In this document: positions 1 to 10,760 of the stretch, piece by piece
Position numbering within the stretch: the first letter of the stretch is position 1
Layout: each line of letters begins with the position of its first letter
NCBI RefSeq assembly: GCF_029525575.1
Contig: NZ_JAPDIA010000008.1
Span: 1,302,001-1,366,000, forward strand
Direction: 5' to 3'
Length of the DNA stretch: 64,000 nt
DNA from: Cohnella rhizosphaerae
GTDB lineage: Bacteria; Bacillota; Bacilli; Paenibacillales; Paenibacillaceae
Notes under the pieces: model-generated
Databases searched by the model: none
What the model saw: the letters and a program-made list of their open reading frames with translations, nothing else
What the model was told of the DNA's origin: nothing
Position numbers and translations under genes: made by a program

Positions 1-555
1 TGCAGCGCCCATGATCAGTCCGCTCGCCAGCTTCTTGCGGACCGCGTACCGCTGCCGCTGGCGGTGATAGACGAACGCGAGCCAAAGCGCGGCGACCGAA
101 GCCAGCAGCGCGATGACGACGGACAGTGTCACGATCAGCGGCGAATAGATAATTTGCATTTTCATGGCGTCCATGCCGATATAGTGCATCGCGCAAATGC
201 CCGCGGCAAGAAAAACGCCGGCCAGCAACAGCCGGCGGTAGCCCAATTGAGGCTTGGCCGCGAGCTGGAGCGCGGCGAAGCAGCCGGCGATCGCGGCGGC
301 GGCGGATATGAAAACGAGCGTGCCGTCGTATTTGACGACCATCGGCAAGCGCAGAGCCAGCATGCCGACGAAGTGCATCGACCAGATGCCCATGCCCATA
401 ATAGCCGAGCTGAAGCCGATCCAGAGCGTTCTGTTGCCGGATCTCGCTTTGCCGATGCGACCGGCGAGATCGAGTGTCGTGTATGAAGCGAGCACGGCGA
501 TCAGATAGGAGAGCAAGACGAGAGAGAGATCGTAGGATCCGTGGGTATGCATCAT
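1..555 (-). CDS. MHYT-domain membrane sensor protein, N-terminal part (runs off left edge)
   Basis: Only the first 185 codons are present. The start is a doubled ATG preceded by GGGAGG at 563-568, six bases away. The translation is a chain of hydrophobic helices carrying the repeated motif that defines the family: MHFVGM at residues 60-65 and MHYIGM at 124-129. MHYT domains are integral-membrane modules proposed to bind copper and to sense oxygen, CO or NO. They are often fused to GGDEF/EAL or kinase output domains. Whatever output domain exists here lies outside the window, so the signalling product cannot be stated. No neighbouring gene suggests a partner; the next gene (GH9) ends in its own terminator between them. 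Confidence 0.85.
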   Translation of the reverse strand, partial: MMHTHGSYDLSLVLLSYLIAVLASYTTLDLAGRIGKARSGNRTLWIGFSSAIMGMGIWSMHFVGMLALRLPMVVKYDGTLVFISAAAAIAGCFAALQLAAKPQLGYRRLLLAGVFLAAGICAMHYIGMDAMKMQIIYSPLIVTLSVVIALLASVAALWLAFVYHRQRQRYAVRKKLASGLIMGAA

Positions 556-710
556 GAAGGGCCTCCCTGACAAATCTTGCGCCGCAATAAGGCCGCGCTT
601 TTACCCATTATACGTGGAATCGAACCATATTACACCCAAATGTTGGCGCAATTCATCATAATTCATCGATTTTTGTCGATCAAGTATACCCTTTTATACT
701 CCTATTCCAT

Positions 711-743
711 AAAAAAAAGTCAGGGACAAGTTCGCTCCCTGAC
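711..743 (-). terminator. Rho-independent terminator of the GH9 gene
   Basis: An 8-bp stem (GTCAGGGA/TCCCTGAC, 719-743) is followed on the minus strand by eight T residues (711-718). It lies about 30 bases beyond the restored GH9 stop codon and ends the leftward sugar locus. Confidence 0.85.
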
Positions 744-771
744 GGTCCTTTGCGTTGCTGCGGACAAAAGC

Positions 772-3352
772 TTAGTTCACGGTCAACACCGGTTTATTGG
801 CTGTGTTTTCTTTGCTGTTCAAGCTGATGCTTGCGCCGTTGCTGTTCTCGACCTGCAGCTTGAAGGTCGCTTTTTTTGTCTCCGCCAAACTGGCTGTTCA
901 CATAACTTGAGGCATCGATCGTGTACCAGCCTGCCGCCGATACATTAAGCGTACCGATCAGTACCGCGTTCGTACTGCTGGGCTGATTGTTCCAGGTGAT
1001 CCCGCCAGTGCCCGATTCGATCCAGCTGTCGTTGCCTGCAAGTCCGTATACCTTGACAGGCGTCGATGCGGAGGCGGCGTTAACGTACACCTTCAGGAGC
1101 GCGGAAGCAACGGATGTGCCGGAGCGTCCGGTGAGATCGAATTTGACGAACCCTTTCCGGTTATAGCCCGCATCCGGATCTCCTTTTAGATCGATCGTCG
1201 ATGCGGTTCCATAGTTTGTCGTCGCATAGGTGCCGTCTCTGACGTAGGCGTCGCCGTTCGTCGCGTAGTCGGTCGAAGCGCTCGAAGACGTGGCGGCGCT
1301 CGTCGCAGCGCTCCATGCGCTTGTGCCTGCGCTGTTTTTAGCGCGCACTTTATAGGTATGCGTCGATCCTGTCGACAAGCCGGTGTGCGCGTAGGGAGAT
1401 GCGACGCTGCTCACGACAGCTCCATCCACTTCAAGATCGTAGCCCGTGGCTCCGGATGCGGTATTCCAGGTCACGTTGATCTGAGCCGAACCGGCCGCGG
1501 TCGCCGTCAACCCCGTAGGCACGCCAGGCGCGGAAGACGCTGCGCCGCCGCCCATGAACGCCACCATCGCCATGCCCGCCGCATTGCCCGATATGGTCAC
1601 TTCATTCGTGGCATAGTCTCTGCGGTTGTCGTGCCAGATCATTCGATTGTCATTGAACTGCACGATAGCAGGGTCTTCCTGGCCCGCCAGCAAGGGGTCC
1701 TGCTGATCGACGGCATATTGCGCGCTGGTCTCGAAGCCCTCGCTCCAGGATCCGCGAAGCTGATAGTTCGGATTGGTCATCCGGTTCAAGGTCGTGACGC
1801 GATGGCGAGGATTTTTAAACCAGGTCGTGCCCGCCCCGTTCAGCATGCTTACGCCCCAGGGGTTTTTGCCCAGCATAAAATCGATTTGCTGCTGAGCCAG
1901 CGCGGCATACGTGGTATTGCCGGTCAACTCCTGATACATCATCGCTTCAACCGCATTGTTGCTCATCGCTTCGTACGTTCCCCATTTGGGATCGCTGCTC
2001 GTATTCCAGAATTGTCCGTTCGCGTAGTTCTTCTTTAAGTTTAAATGGTTGTTGATACGGCCGGCAGCCGTATTTTTATAGGTCGGGTCCAGGGACGCGA
2101 TCTCATAGTTGGCCCAATGATAGGCCCTCGACCAGTTGAGGCTCGTATCGCTTTTGTTGTACCATTCCCCCGCGCTGTCGCTGTACGCTTTAGCCTCCGT
2201 CAAGTATGAGGCCGTTCCTGTCGCCCGGTAGAGCTCGGCTGCCGCCCAGGCCATATCGTCTTTATAATCCGTATCCACGTAAAATTCGTCAGCGTCCCCT
2301 GCGATCCCCGTCCTTGTCTTGCCCCAGGTGTAGATCTGCTGGGCGGCGGTCAGATAGCTGCTGGACAATGCGGCGTTATAGCTGGGTCCGTTCGGATCTC
2401 CCCAGATTTTGGCGCCCAGCGCCAGTGCGGCGGCTGCCTTGCCGGCCAGATTGGCGCCCGTACCTGCAGGAGACGGGTGCACCGGGCGCGCCGCGCCGTA
2501 GATGGTGTTGTCGTTCTGCGGCCAGGTCTTGCTGCGCGAATCCAGGTCGTCATTGTCCACGTCATGGTCCAATCCGTCCGCGACTTCCATGTACAGCATC
2601 TGGTTCGTGTTGTCCCACATCTTCCGGATAAAATCGAGACCGACCTTGGCTTCCGTCAGTACGCCGTTGATGCTGCCGGGCTCGGGAAAAACTTCCGGAT
2701 GATGGACATAGGTGGTCAGCATCACATCCGCGACATGACCGATGGTGCTCATGAATTTGATATAATCCGAAGCATCGTGCCAGCCGCCGGTGAAGTCTTT
2801 CGTGCCGGACGCGCCGTCTGGCTTGCCGTCCACGGATGAATTCGATCCCGGGACATGGCATACCAGATGACCGTCCGGATTCGTATCGCCGCATCGCTGC
2901 ACCTTGAAAAACTTCATGGACAGGTCGGCAAGGCTGCTGTATACCGCAGGGTCGATATTAAAGGCCGGAGATTTGTAAGTGTTGATTTTAATATAATAGC
3001 CGCTGCCGACCGTATTCAGCGAGCTGAAATCCAAAGCATAGGAATAAGGAATATTAGCGCCGCCCGCATCTCCCCAGCTCCCTTTGCTGGCGTTGGAGAT
3101 GGTGCCGTTCAATACCGAAGTATTGCTTGAATTGAACACATCGTATCGGACGCCGCTCAAATTCGTACTCGATAAGACCGTGCCTATTTTACTCGCGCCC
3201 GGACTGTACCCGACCTGATTCACGCGGATAAAAATGCCGCTTGCGCCAGCCTGCACCGACTTATCCTCCTTCATTCCGCAGGCGGATAATATCGCGGTCG
3301 TCAGGATCGCGATTGTCAGCAGAACCGTGTACGGTTTCAGAACCTTAAACAT
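772..3352 (-). CDS. Glycoside hydrolase family 9 lipoprotein (endoglucanase/cellulase type) with FN3 and C-terminal carbohydrate-binding-like domain
   Basis: Probable cell-anchored enzyme acting on beta-1,4-glucans, about 859 aa. ATG at 3352 follows AAAGGAG. Residues 1-25 form a lipoprotein signal ending in a lipobox (LSAC). Then come an Ig-like cellulase N-terminal domain, the GH9 (alpha/alpha)6 barrel with the signature GGWHDASDYIKF, a HPRHR motif and the C-terminal NEVTISGNA acid region, an FN3 domain, and a DNRLRE/CBM96-like beta domain near the C-terminus. T7 at 871-877 breaks the last 34 codons; with T6 the frame ends at the TAA at 772-774 as ...KPVLTVN. The gene lies 60 bp downstream of the acetyltransferase and transporter genes, so it is probably co-expressed. 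Exact substrate is inferred from family only. Confidence 0.9.
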
Positions 3353-3412
3353 GACGCTCAGCTCCTTTTCGTTCGCTTGGGTATACTTGCCCGACATAGG
3401 CGATGGCTCAGC

Positions 3413-4567
3413 TTAGACGAAGTTCAGCCCTCCGGCGTAAGGCAGCGGCACGGGGAACAGTCCTGGCATCGCAGCCCGCGCTTCGAGCGCCGCAGGCTGC
3501 GCCGGCACGGGATCGAACATCAGCGAGACGAGCGTCTCGGCATCCAGCTCGAACGTCCCGCCATCGGGCGCTGCCAGCGCATACCGGTGATGCGCCAGCG
3601 TGCGGATGCGAGGTACATCGCTCGCCGCGGCTGCATGCCAGTAAGGCGCCAGCGATTCGAACAGCCGCTCCGCGTCGGCGATATGGACCGTGCCGAGATT
3701 GCGGTCCTTGGCGGACGGCACGCCCGAGAGCGCCTGCAGCAGCCCGGTCTCGTGCCAGGCGACCGGCACGTCCAGCCGCGGCAATCCGTATGCGACGACG
3801 GCATGACCGAATAAGGCGGCCAGCGCGCCGGCTTCGCCTGCCCATTCGACTGCGAACGGCTCCTGCTCGCTGCCGCGCTCGTCCGGCATCGCCAACACGG
3901 CGAACGCGGCAATGCGGTCGCCTTCGGTCGCGACAAGCGTGCGATGCCGCAGCTTGAAGCAGCTCGCATACGCTTCGCTGGCGATCAGCTCCGCCAGCTC
4001 GCGCACGGTCTGCGCGTAGGCGACATGGCGCGAAGCAGCGAGCGCGTGCAAGTGGAGCCAGTCGGTCCGCGACAGCTCGCGAACCGCGATGCCGGCATGG
4101 GTTCCCAGCAGCTCCTCCCCCTGAACCGGCCCGATCGCAAAGCGCGTTGTCTCGCCGTAAGAATGGCATTGATTGCGCAAATACAACGAGCGGGTGCCCG
4201 AGACCAAGATAAGCGCACCGCCGGACGCCCGAACATGCGACTTCGCCGCCTGCAGCAGGCGGCCGGCATGACCGCGGCCGCGATCGTCCGGCCCTGTGAA
4301 TACCGAACCGATCGAGAATATCGGCACATGGGCGGCCCCAATGCGCAAGGTGCCGGGGACTAGCCCCATGAACGACACGAGCCTGCCGTCTTCAAAGGCG
4401 CCGAGCGATTGCGACAAAGCCGCCGAAAAAACGGATGAAAAAGCGAGCCCCATCGAAGTTTGCTCCGCATCCCGGAAAACGGCGTCGGAACCGCGGATCG
4501 CTTGCGCCATTTCCCCCGGCGACAACGCTCGAATGTCCGTCATGCCCGAAGCCCCTTCCTCATCCAC
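3413..4567 (-). CDS. GNAT family N-acetyltransferase
   Basis: A two-domain acetyltransferase-like protein of about 384 aa. The acetyl-CoA binding motif RGRGHAG is in the N-terminal third, in a context (GSVFTGPDDRGRG) typical of GNAT/Eis-like enzymes. The C-terminal half resembles the second GNAT fold and sterol-carrier-like tail of that group. The substrate is unknown. Start choice: GTG at 4567 has a strong GGGAGGGAAGGA ribosome site 8 bases upstream; an ATG at 4543 (376 aa) is the alternative with a weaker site. The gene starts 35 bp after the solute-binding protein gene stops and precedes the GH9 gene, so it sits inside the sugar-uptake transcription unit, possibly to modify an imported compound (inference). 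Confidence 0.8.
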   Translation of the reverse strand: MDEEGASGMTDIRALSPGEMAQAIRGSDAVFRDAEQTSMGLAFSSVFSAALSQSLGAFEDGRLVSFMGLVPGTLRIGAAHVPIFSIGSVFTGPDDRGRGHAGRLLQAAKSHVRASGGALILVSGTRSLYLRNQCHSYGETTRFAIGPVQGEELLGTHAGIAVRELSRTDWLHLHALAASRHVAYAQTVRELAELIASEAYASCFKLRHRTLVATEGDRIAAFAVLAMPDERGSEQEPFAVEWAGEAGALAALFGHAVVAYGLPRLDVPVAWHETGLLQALSGVPSAKDRNLGTVHIADAERLFESLAPYWHAAAASDVPRIRTLAHHRYALAAPDGGTFELDAETLVSLMFDPVPAQPAALEARAAMPGLFPVPLPYAGGLNFV

Positions 4568-4602
4568 ATTCCTTCCCTCCCGTGTCAACGTCGACTTTCC
4601 GT

Positions 4603-6184
4603 TTACTTGGTGTCCAGTTTGATGCTTTGAACCCGCTTGTAAGCTTCTCTGTACGTATCGAGCAGCTTGTCGACGCCGAGGTTGTTCATTTCCTTCACGT
4701 ACTGATCCCATTCGTCCAAGCTTCTCGATCCGGTGACGAACTTGGCGATGCTCTCGTCCCGATGCTTGGTGACCGCCTGGCCGGTCAAGGCGACGATCTC
4801 CGTCTCTTGTTCCGTGAGGGCGGGACGCGGCTGCATGGCAGGCGGATCGTATTTGGCCGCTTCCTTGAACGCATATTTGAGATCATCGGACGATAGCGAT
4901 AGATCCGAATCGAAATCGATCCATGTATAAGTGCCGCTCGTCTTCAGCCCGGTCGCCTTGCGCAGCTCGATGATGTCCGTGTATTCCGGCTTGAATTTAA
5001 GCTTGTCGCCGTCTTTTTCGTACGTTTCGCCTTCTTTTCCCCAGCTGACAAGCGTTCGTCCTTCCTCCGAGTAGAAGAAATCCATATATTTCATCATGTC
5101 TTTAATGTGCTTGGAGGTAGAAGCAACCGTCAGCCCGCTCTCGAGATAATGGAGATACGGATTGTGCTGCTTGCCCCCGGCTATGCCGGCCGGCGGCGAC
5201 ATGAACTGCATGTTGTAGGCCGGATTCTCCTTCTGCATGGCCTTGTTGAAGAAGTCGATGCGGCTGATGTAATCGATCGTGATGAACGATTTGCCGGTGG
5301 ACAGCATGTCTTGCCATTGCTTCGTCTGAAGCGACAGGAAATCCGGCGGAATAAGCCCGTCGTCATAAAACTTTTTCCACATCGCAACCATCGATTTGTA
5401 ATTAGCCTCCGTGGGACCGAATCGCCACTCCTGCTTGTCGAAGTCGTAATAGCCGTCTTCGCCGGTCTCGAAGTCCACCGTCATATTCGCCAGCATCTCG
5501 TCCTGGTTTTCGCCGTAGCGGAGCGTCAGCGGGTAGGAGTCCGGGTACTTGGCTTTCAGCGTTTTCAGCGTTTCGTACAGCTCGTCGAAGGTCGAAGGGG
5601 CTTTAAGTCCTTCCTTGTCGAACACGTCTTTTCGATACATCCAGATCGTACGGTTCGTCTCGCCGAAGCCTTGATTCGGGAACATGTACATTTTTCCGTC
5701 CGCCGACAATGCCGCCTTCGCTTCTTCCGGATACTTCTCCATCCAGGCCTTCAGATTCGGCATATCGTCGATATACGTCAAAATATCCACAAGCGCACCC
5801 TGCTGACCGAACTTGTTCGACTCCTCGCGATTGGGCATATACATGAGGTCGGGCATTTCCTTGGAGGCGACAGCCAGGTTCAGCGATTCCCCCAAATTGC
5901 CCGATGGGGTTTGCACCTCCAACGTGACGCCCGTTTTCTCCTTGATCCATTGCCAGATCGGCCAATCCTTCGAATAGGGAAAGGTGGGGTTGTTGTCGAG
6001 CAGCGCCGTCAATTTCAAGCTTGGCTTGTCCGGCGCTTCCCCGCCTGCGGAGGAAGCCGAGGCGCTTGCGCCTGCTGACGCGCCGCCGTCTTTCGAATCG
6101 TTACTTGCACAGGCAGCAAGCATCGTTGCCGTCACGGCGGCGCTCGCCAACAGAATAGCGGACTTTTTTGAAGACGTTTGACAA
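4603..6184 (-). CDS. Extracellular solute-binding lipoprotein of a sugar ABC transporter (LplA-like)
   Basis: Periplasmic-type binding lipoprotein, about 526 aa, delivering an oligosaccharide to the two permeases encoded upstream. The N-terminus is a basic-hydrophobic signal with a lipobox (LAAC) followed by a Ser/Gly/Ala-rich linker; the remainder matches the large family 1 binding proteins of Paenibacillus sugar transporters. The start is most likely TTG at 6184 with AGGAG ten bases upstream. That frame is joined to the rest only if the A6 run at 6164-6169 (as T on plus) is really A5, giving an N-terminus MSNVFKKSAILLASAAV. Without the correction only a leaderless start near 6150 remains. 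No ATPase gene is present, as is usual where one shared MsmX-type ATPase serves many importers. Confidence 0.88.
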
Positions 6185-6286
6185 ATTCGTTCAGCTCCTA
6201 AGCGTTCGTATGTGCAGCAGCATCAGTTTGAATCCCTTCCGGGAACCTTTCGTATAGACCGGATCGCGCTTCCCGTCCGATCCAGT

Positions 6287-7158
6287 TCAGCCCTTGATCG
6301 CTCCGATCATGGCCCCTTTGACGAAGTACTTTTGCACGAAAGGGTACACCACCAGGATCGGAAGCGTAGACACCATAATCGTGGCGTACTTCAAGGATTC
6401 TTCGACGATGAGGTTATCACCTCCTATTCGCGTCACATCGCCCGAGCTTGCGGTACCGGCGAGGATGAGGTTGCGCAGCAGCACTTGCAGCGGGAACGTG
6501 TCCGGCGTACGCAAGTACAGGAGCGGCAGTTGAAAGTTGTTCCATAAACCTACTGCGTAGAAAAGCGCAATGGTGGCAAACGACGCGGTTGACAGCGGTA
6601 CCATAATCCGCAGGAAAATGCCGATGTCGTTCAGGCCGTCCAGACGGCCTGACTCCTCCAGCTCCTTGGGGATGCCGGAAAAAAGGTGCGCATCAGAATG
6701 AGGTTCCAGGTGCTGACCGCGCCGGGAAGCACCATGCCCCAGATCGTGTCCACAAGCCCAAGGGACCGAACGACCAGATAAGTCGGAATCATGCCTCCGC
6801 CGAAAAACATCGTAAAAACGATTAACATCGTTAACGATTTTCGAAATGCCATCTGCGTCCGCGACAGCGCGTAAGCCCCCATCGAAGTGAGCGCCAGCGA
6901 GATGGCGGTTCCGAGCGCCGTATAGACGATCGTATTTTGAAATGCGGTCCAGATCTTGGGGTCTCCGAGCACTAGCTCGTACATTTTGACGTTAAAGCCT
7001 TTCGGCCAAACGGTAATTTCGTTCTGCATGACGTAGATGTCGCCGCTGAACGAGACGGCAAGCATATGAACGAACGGATACAGCGTCACGACGACGACGA
7101 TCGTCAAAACGACGGCGCTGACGATCGGGAAAATGCCCGGCCGTTGCGAGTTAATCAT
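6287..7158 (-). CDS. Carbohydrate ABC transporter permease (LplC-like)
   Basis: Inner-membrane permease, about 290 aa, MalG/LplC class. It has six predicted transmembrane segments and the cytoplasmic EAA-type loop reading IPKELEESGRLDG. ATG at 7158 has GAGGAG seven bases upstream. The run at 6679-6684 has six bases where the family motif RTFFSGIP requires seven. This is the only clear one-base loss in the window, and it splits the gene inside the EAA loop. The gene starts 13 bp after the partner permease stops, so both come from one message. Confidence 0.88.
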
Positions 7159-7171
7159 ACATCGGCTCCTC

Positions 7172-8141
7172 TCACCATAAGCTGGTCTCGCTGACGCGCC
7201 GACTGATCCAGTTAGCGCCATAGATGAAGATCAAACTGATGATGCCCATGAAAAGATCGATCGCCGAACCGTAACTGAAGTTGCCCTGCACCAGTCCGAT
7301 CCGGTAAACGTAAGTGCTGATAATATCGGCCGTATCGTAGATGGCCGGATTCTGCATCAAGTACACCTTTTCGAAGCCGATCTCCAGCACCTGGCCAATA
7401 TTCAAAATGAGCGTGATGACGAGCGCCGAGGAAATGCCGGGAAGCGTGACATGCCACATTTTGCGCATACGGCTGGCGCCGTCGATACTGGCCGCTTCGT
7501 ACAGTTGGGGATCCACTGCGGTGAGCGCCGCCAGATAGATGATCGTTTCCCAGCCGATATGCTGCCAGATTTCCGAGAGCACGTAGATCCCCCCTGAACA
7601 TCTCCGGCTTGTTCATAAAATTGATCGGCTCGAAACCGAGACCCGTCAGCAGGTTGTTGACAAGCCCGCCGGTCGGCGACAGGAACATGATGACCATACT
7701 CGCGACGATAACGTTGGAAATAAAATGAGGCAGGTAACTGACCGTCTGCACGAACCGCTTGACCGCCGCTTTTCTCAGCTCGTTCAGCAGCAGCGCAAGT
7801 ACAATCGGCGCGGGAAAGCCAAAGATCAGCCTGTACAGGCCAAGAAGAAACGTGTTTTTCATCAGCGGCCAAAAATCCGGATTGTTCAAAAACAATCGGT
7901 AATACTTGAGGCCGACCCAATCGCTGGCCCAGATCCCTTTGAACAGATTATAGTTTTTGAACGTAATCACCAGCCCGAACATGGGCGCATAGCGGAACAC
8001 GAGATAATAGATCAGACAGGGCAGAAAGAGCAGCCATAAATATTTGTTGTTCTGCCAGAGCCTCTTGAACCTGGACGCCTTCGGCTCGCGTATCGGCTTC
8101 TCCTTTCCGATCGGTCGTGTCGTCGCGCTTGCTTGAGCCAT
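7172..8141 (-). CDS. Sugar ABC transporter permease (LplB-like)
   Basis: Inner-membrane permease, about 322 aa, MalF/LplB class, first gene of the leftward operon. It opens with a basic cytoplasmic tail and has a hydrophobic core typical of six helices, with an EAA-type loop (EAASIDGASRMRKMW). Two in-frame ATGs exist; the one at 8141 is preferred because AGGGG lies eight bases upstream, while the 8147 ATG is too close. C6 at 7589-7594 should be C5 to join MFRG to IYVLSEIWQHIGW; the break lies about two thirds into the protein. A 263-bp gap separates it from the divergent AraC-type regulator, the likely controller of this operon. Confidence 0.88.
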
Positions 8142-8404
8142 ACGCATTTCCCCTTCTGTCAGTTAAAAGTCCGGAAGCAGCCATGGTGACTGGGATCGGT
8201 GTATTCGCATCATATCCCGCTTTGTTCAGGTAAATATATCTCCACGTATTCCTGCCGATCGTCACGATTGCGGAAAGCGGAGGAACTGAATACAAAAAAG
8301 TAAAAATGCATATTGTTGCTGTCAGATTTAAATCGGTATGATGAGGTTATCGAAAGGCAAATACCGAGATATCGAGGCTGCTTACCGAAGGGGGGAATTC
8401 GAAG

Positions 8405-10677
8405 ATGATCAAACGTGCCGGGCTCAAGCTCGCTTTTAACACGCTGTTCGTCAAGCTGATGGTCAGCTTCCTGTGCGTGATCGTGCTGCTCGCTTCCTGC
8501 AATCTGTTCGCATACCTCTATCTGAGCCGCAAGCTGTACAAAGAGATCGTCCGCTACAACGAGCTCGGCATGAAGCAGACCGTCGACAGCTACGAGAATC
8601 AGTTTCGGATGACGCAGACGATGCTGATCTCCCTGATGCGCTCCGACAGATGGACCGTCAATCTCGAAATTCTTAACCGCGTTAAAGATAACAAACGCTA
8701 TGACATCATCCCCGAAGTCAAAGAGAATCTGGCCGCCTTGTACACGAATCCGTTCCTTCATTTGGATAACTTCATCCTTATCTTTCGAAAGGCCGGCTTC
8801 GTGCTGGAAAAGGAAGGCACCAGCAGCATCGCAGACATGTTCGGCAGGTATTACGCAAGCAAGGATTACCCGCCCGAATATTGGGCACAGTCAACGGCCG
8901 GCAGCACCTTTATGCAAGTATTGCCGGTGTCCGAATTTCAGGAGCATACGATGGGTCAAACGCGTCCGAAGGGTCCCTTGATGCCGATCTTGTTCAAGGC
9001 CGCATCGTATGGAGACGTCTACGGGCTCCTTCTGGTGAATCCGCAGCGGTTGTATGCCGCCTACGGCCAATCGGGCGATTCGACTTTTTCGATCTGGGAT
9101 CGGGAAGGAACGATGCTGTTTGCTTCCTCTCCCTCCGACGACATGCGTTCCCCCTTGCCGCTGCAGCACGATACGTATCATGAACGGAACGGCAACTTCT
9201 TTTATTTCTATAAAAAAAGGGGCGGACACCGGCTTCACTTATGAGCGCGTCGTTCCGATCGCCAGCATCGCCGCCGAGATGATGAGGCTGAACGTGCTGC
9301 TCGTCTCTCTGCTGTCCGCCGCCGTCGCGGTCGCCATCGTCACCTCCGTCCTGTTCAGCCTGCGGCTTAACCATCCGCTTCGCCGGCTCATCGCCATGCT
9401 CGAACGCAAGTCCTCCGCAGCGGAGCCGATCAGCAACATCCGGGAGTATGCCATCCTGAGCGACCGGATGAGCAGCATCCTGCAGACCAACGAACGGATA
9501 CGCACCGATCTCGACCGCAAAAACACGCTCGTTCAGCAGTACGCTTATACCAACAAGGTGAAAAATATACCGATGGCGCCGAATCTCGCCGATATCGAAC
9601 AGCTCGTTCAATCGGACAGACCTTTTGCCGCCGTTCTATATGAAATTGTGTTCAAAAATCCGGAACGGGCCTACGAAAGCGAGATGTTGATGCTCCGCAA
9701 GCTCATTCACAACCTTTTTTTCACCAAGAGATGGCGTTACGCTGCCGATCGAGCAGAATCGCTTAATGTCGATCATTTTCGATCCTGACTCCCAAAGCGA
9801 CCTCCTGCATACGCTTGAGACCTTGAAGCAGTTGCTGCATGCGGACGATTACTTATACTTGACGATAGCCGTCAGCCCTGTTTATCCGGCTCACACTTCA
9901 TTTACAGAAGCCTACGGTCAATTGGACGAGCTGCTGAGCGAACGAAAATTAAACGGAGATACCCAGATCATCACAGGTCCGAGGGCGTCGCTGCCGAACG
10001 CATCCCGCCTGAAGCTGACAGCCGGAGAGGACCTGCATACGCTGCTTATGAACGGCAACGAAAATGCCGTTTTCGAGTGGATCGACCGGCAGCTCGATGT
10101 ACTGAAACGAAAAGATGCGGCCGTGAGCGAATATCAGGCATTTGCAAGGGGGGCGGCGGATCAAGTAGAGATAACGCTCGCGAAGCTGAACATCCGCGCG
10201 CGGACGGAAATGCTGCTCGATATCGAGAAAATTGGCCGATTGTATAACGTGAAGCACTATCAAGACTGGTTCCGGGAGTTGATTCGCCCGGCCCTGGCCG
10301 CCATCGCCGAAAAGAGCGTAACGAAGGATCCGATCGCCTCCTTCGTCCTCGATTATATGGAGAACCATTACTGCGAGGATATCAATCTCGATGCCATCGC
10401 AGACAAGCTCAATCTCACGCCGGGTTACTTGTCGGGGTATTTCAAGGAGAAAGTCGGAATCAACTTCAGCGATCATCTGAACGAGCTCAGAATCAACAGA
10501 GCCAAAGCGCTTCTCACGAATCTGGAGCTACGCATTGCGGATGTGGCCGGTTATGTCGGCTATCAGAACGTCAACTCTTTTATCCGTATGTTCAAGCGCT
10601 GCTCGGGCGTTACGCCGGGCGAATATCGCAAAGCGCTGCCGCCCCGGGCACAGCGGTCGGATGCAAGCAATCTATAA
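8405..10677 (+). CDS. Membrane-anchored AraC-family transcriptional regulator with extracellular sensor domain
   Basis: One gene of about 756 aa, read from three overlapping frames. The N-terminal transmembrane segment (residues about 15-35) is followed by an extracellular sensor domain, a second transmembrane segment and a HAMP-like linker, a cytoplasmic region, and a C-terminal AraC DNA-binding domain. The last has two helix-turn-helix motifs (LDAIADKLNLTPGYLSGYFK and IADVAGYVGYQNVNSFIRMF). Proteins of this plan in Paenibacillus sense sugars outside the cell and activate neighbouring transporter and glycanase genes. A7 at 9212-9218 and T7 at 9715-9721 each carry one base too many; correction joins the three segments without other changes. 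Divergent orientation from the transporter fits direct regulation. Confidence 0.9.
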
Positions 10678-10714
10678 ACCGGGCATGGGTGAAACTTGTC
10701 CTTTCCGCTTCGCC

Positions 10715-10741
10715 AAAAAGCCGCTCGCGGTCGCGAGCGGC
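10715..10741 (-). terminator. Terminator of the aldo/keto reductase gene
   Basis: A 9-bp GC stem (GCCGCTCGC/GCGAGCGGC, loop of four, 10720-10741) is followed by T5 on the minus strand. It also lies just past the AraC-type regulator stop and may act weakly on the plus strand. Confidence 0.75.
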
Positions 10742-10760
10742 TTCCATCCGTTTATGCCGA

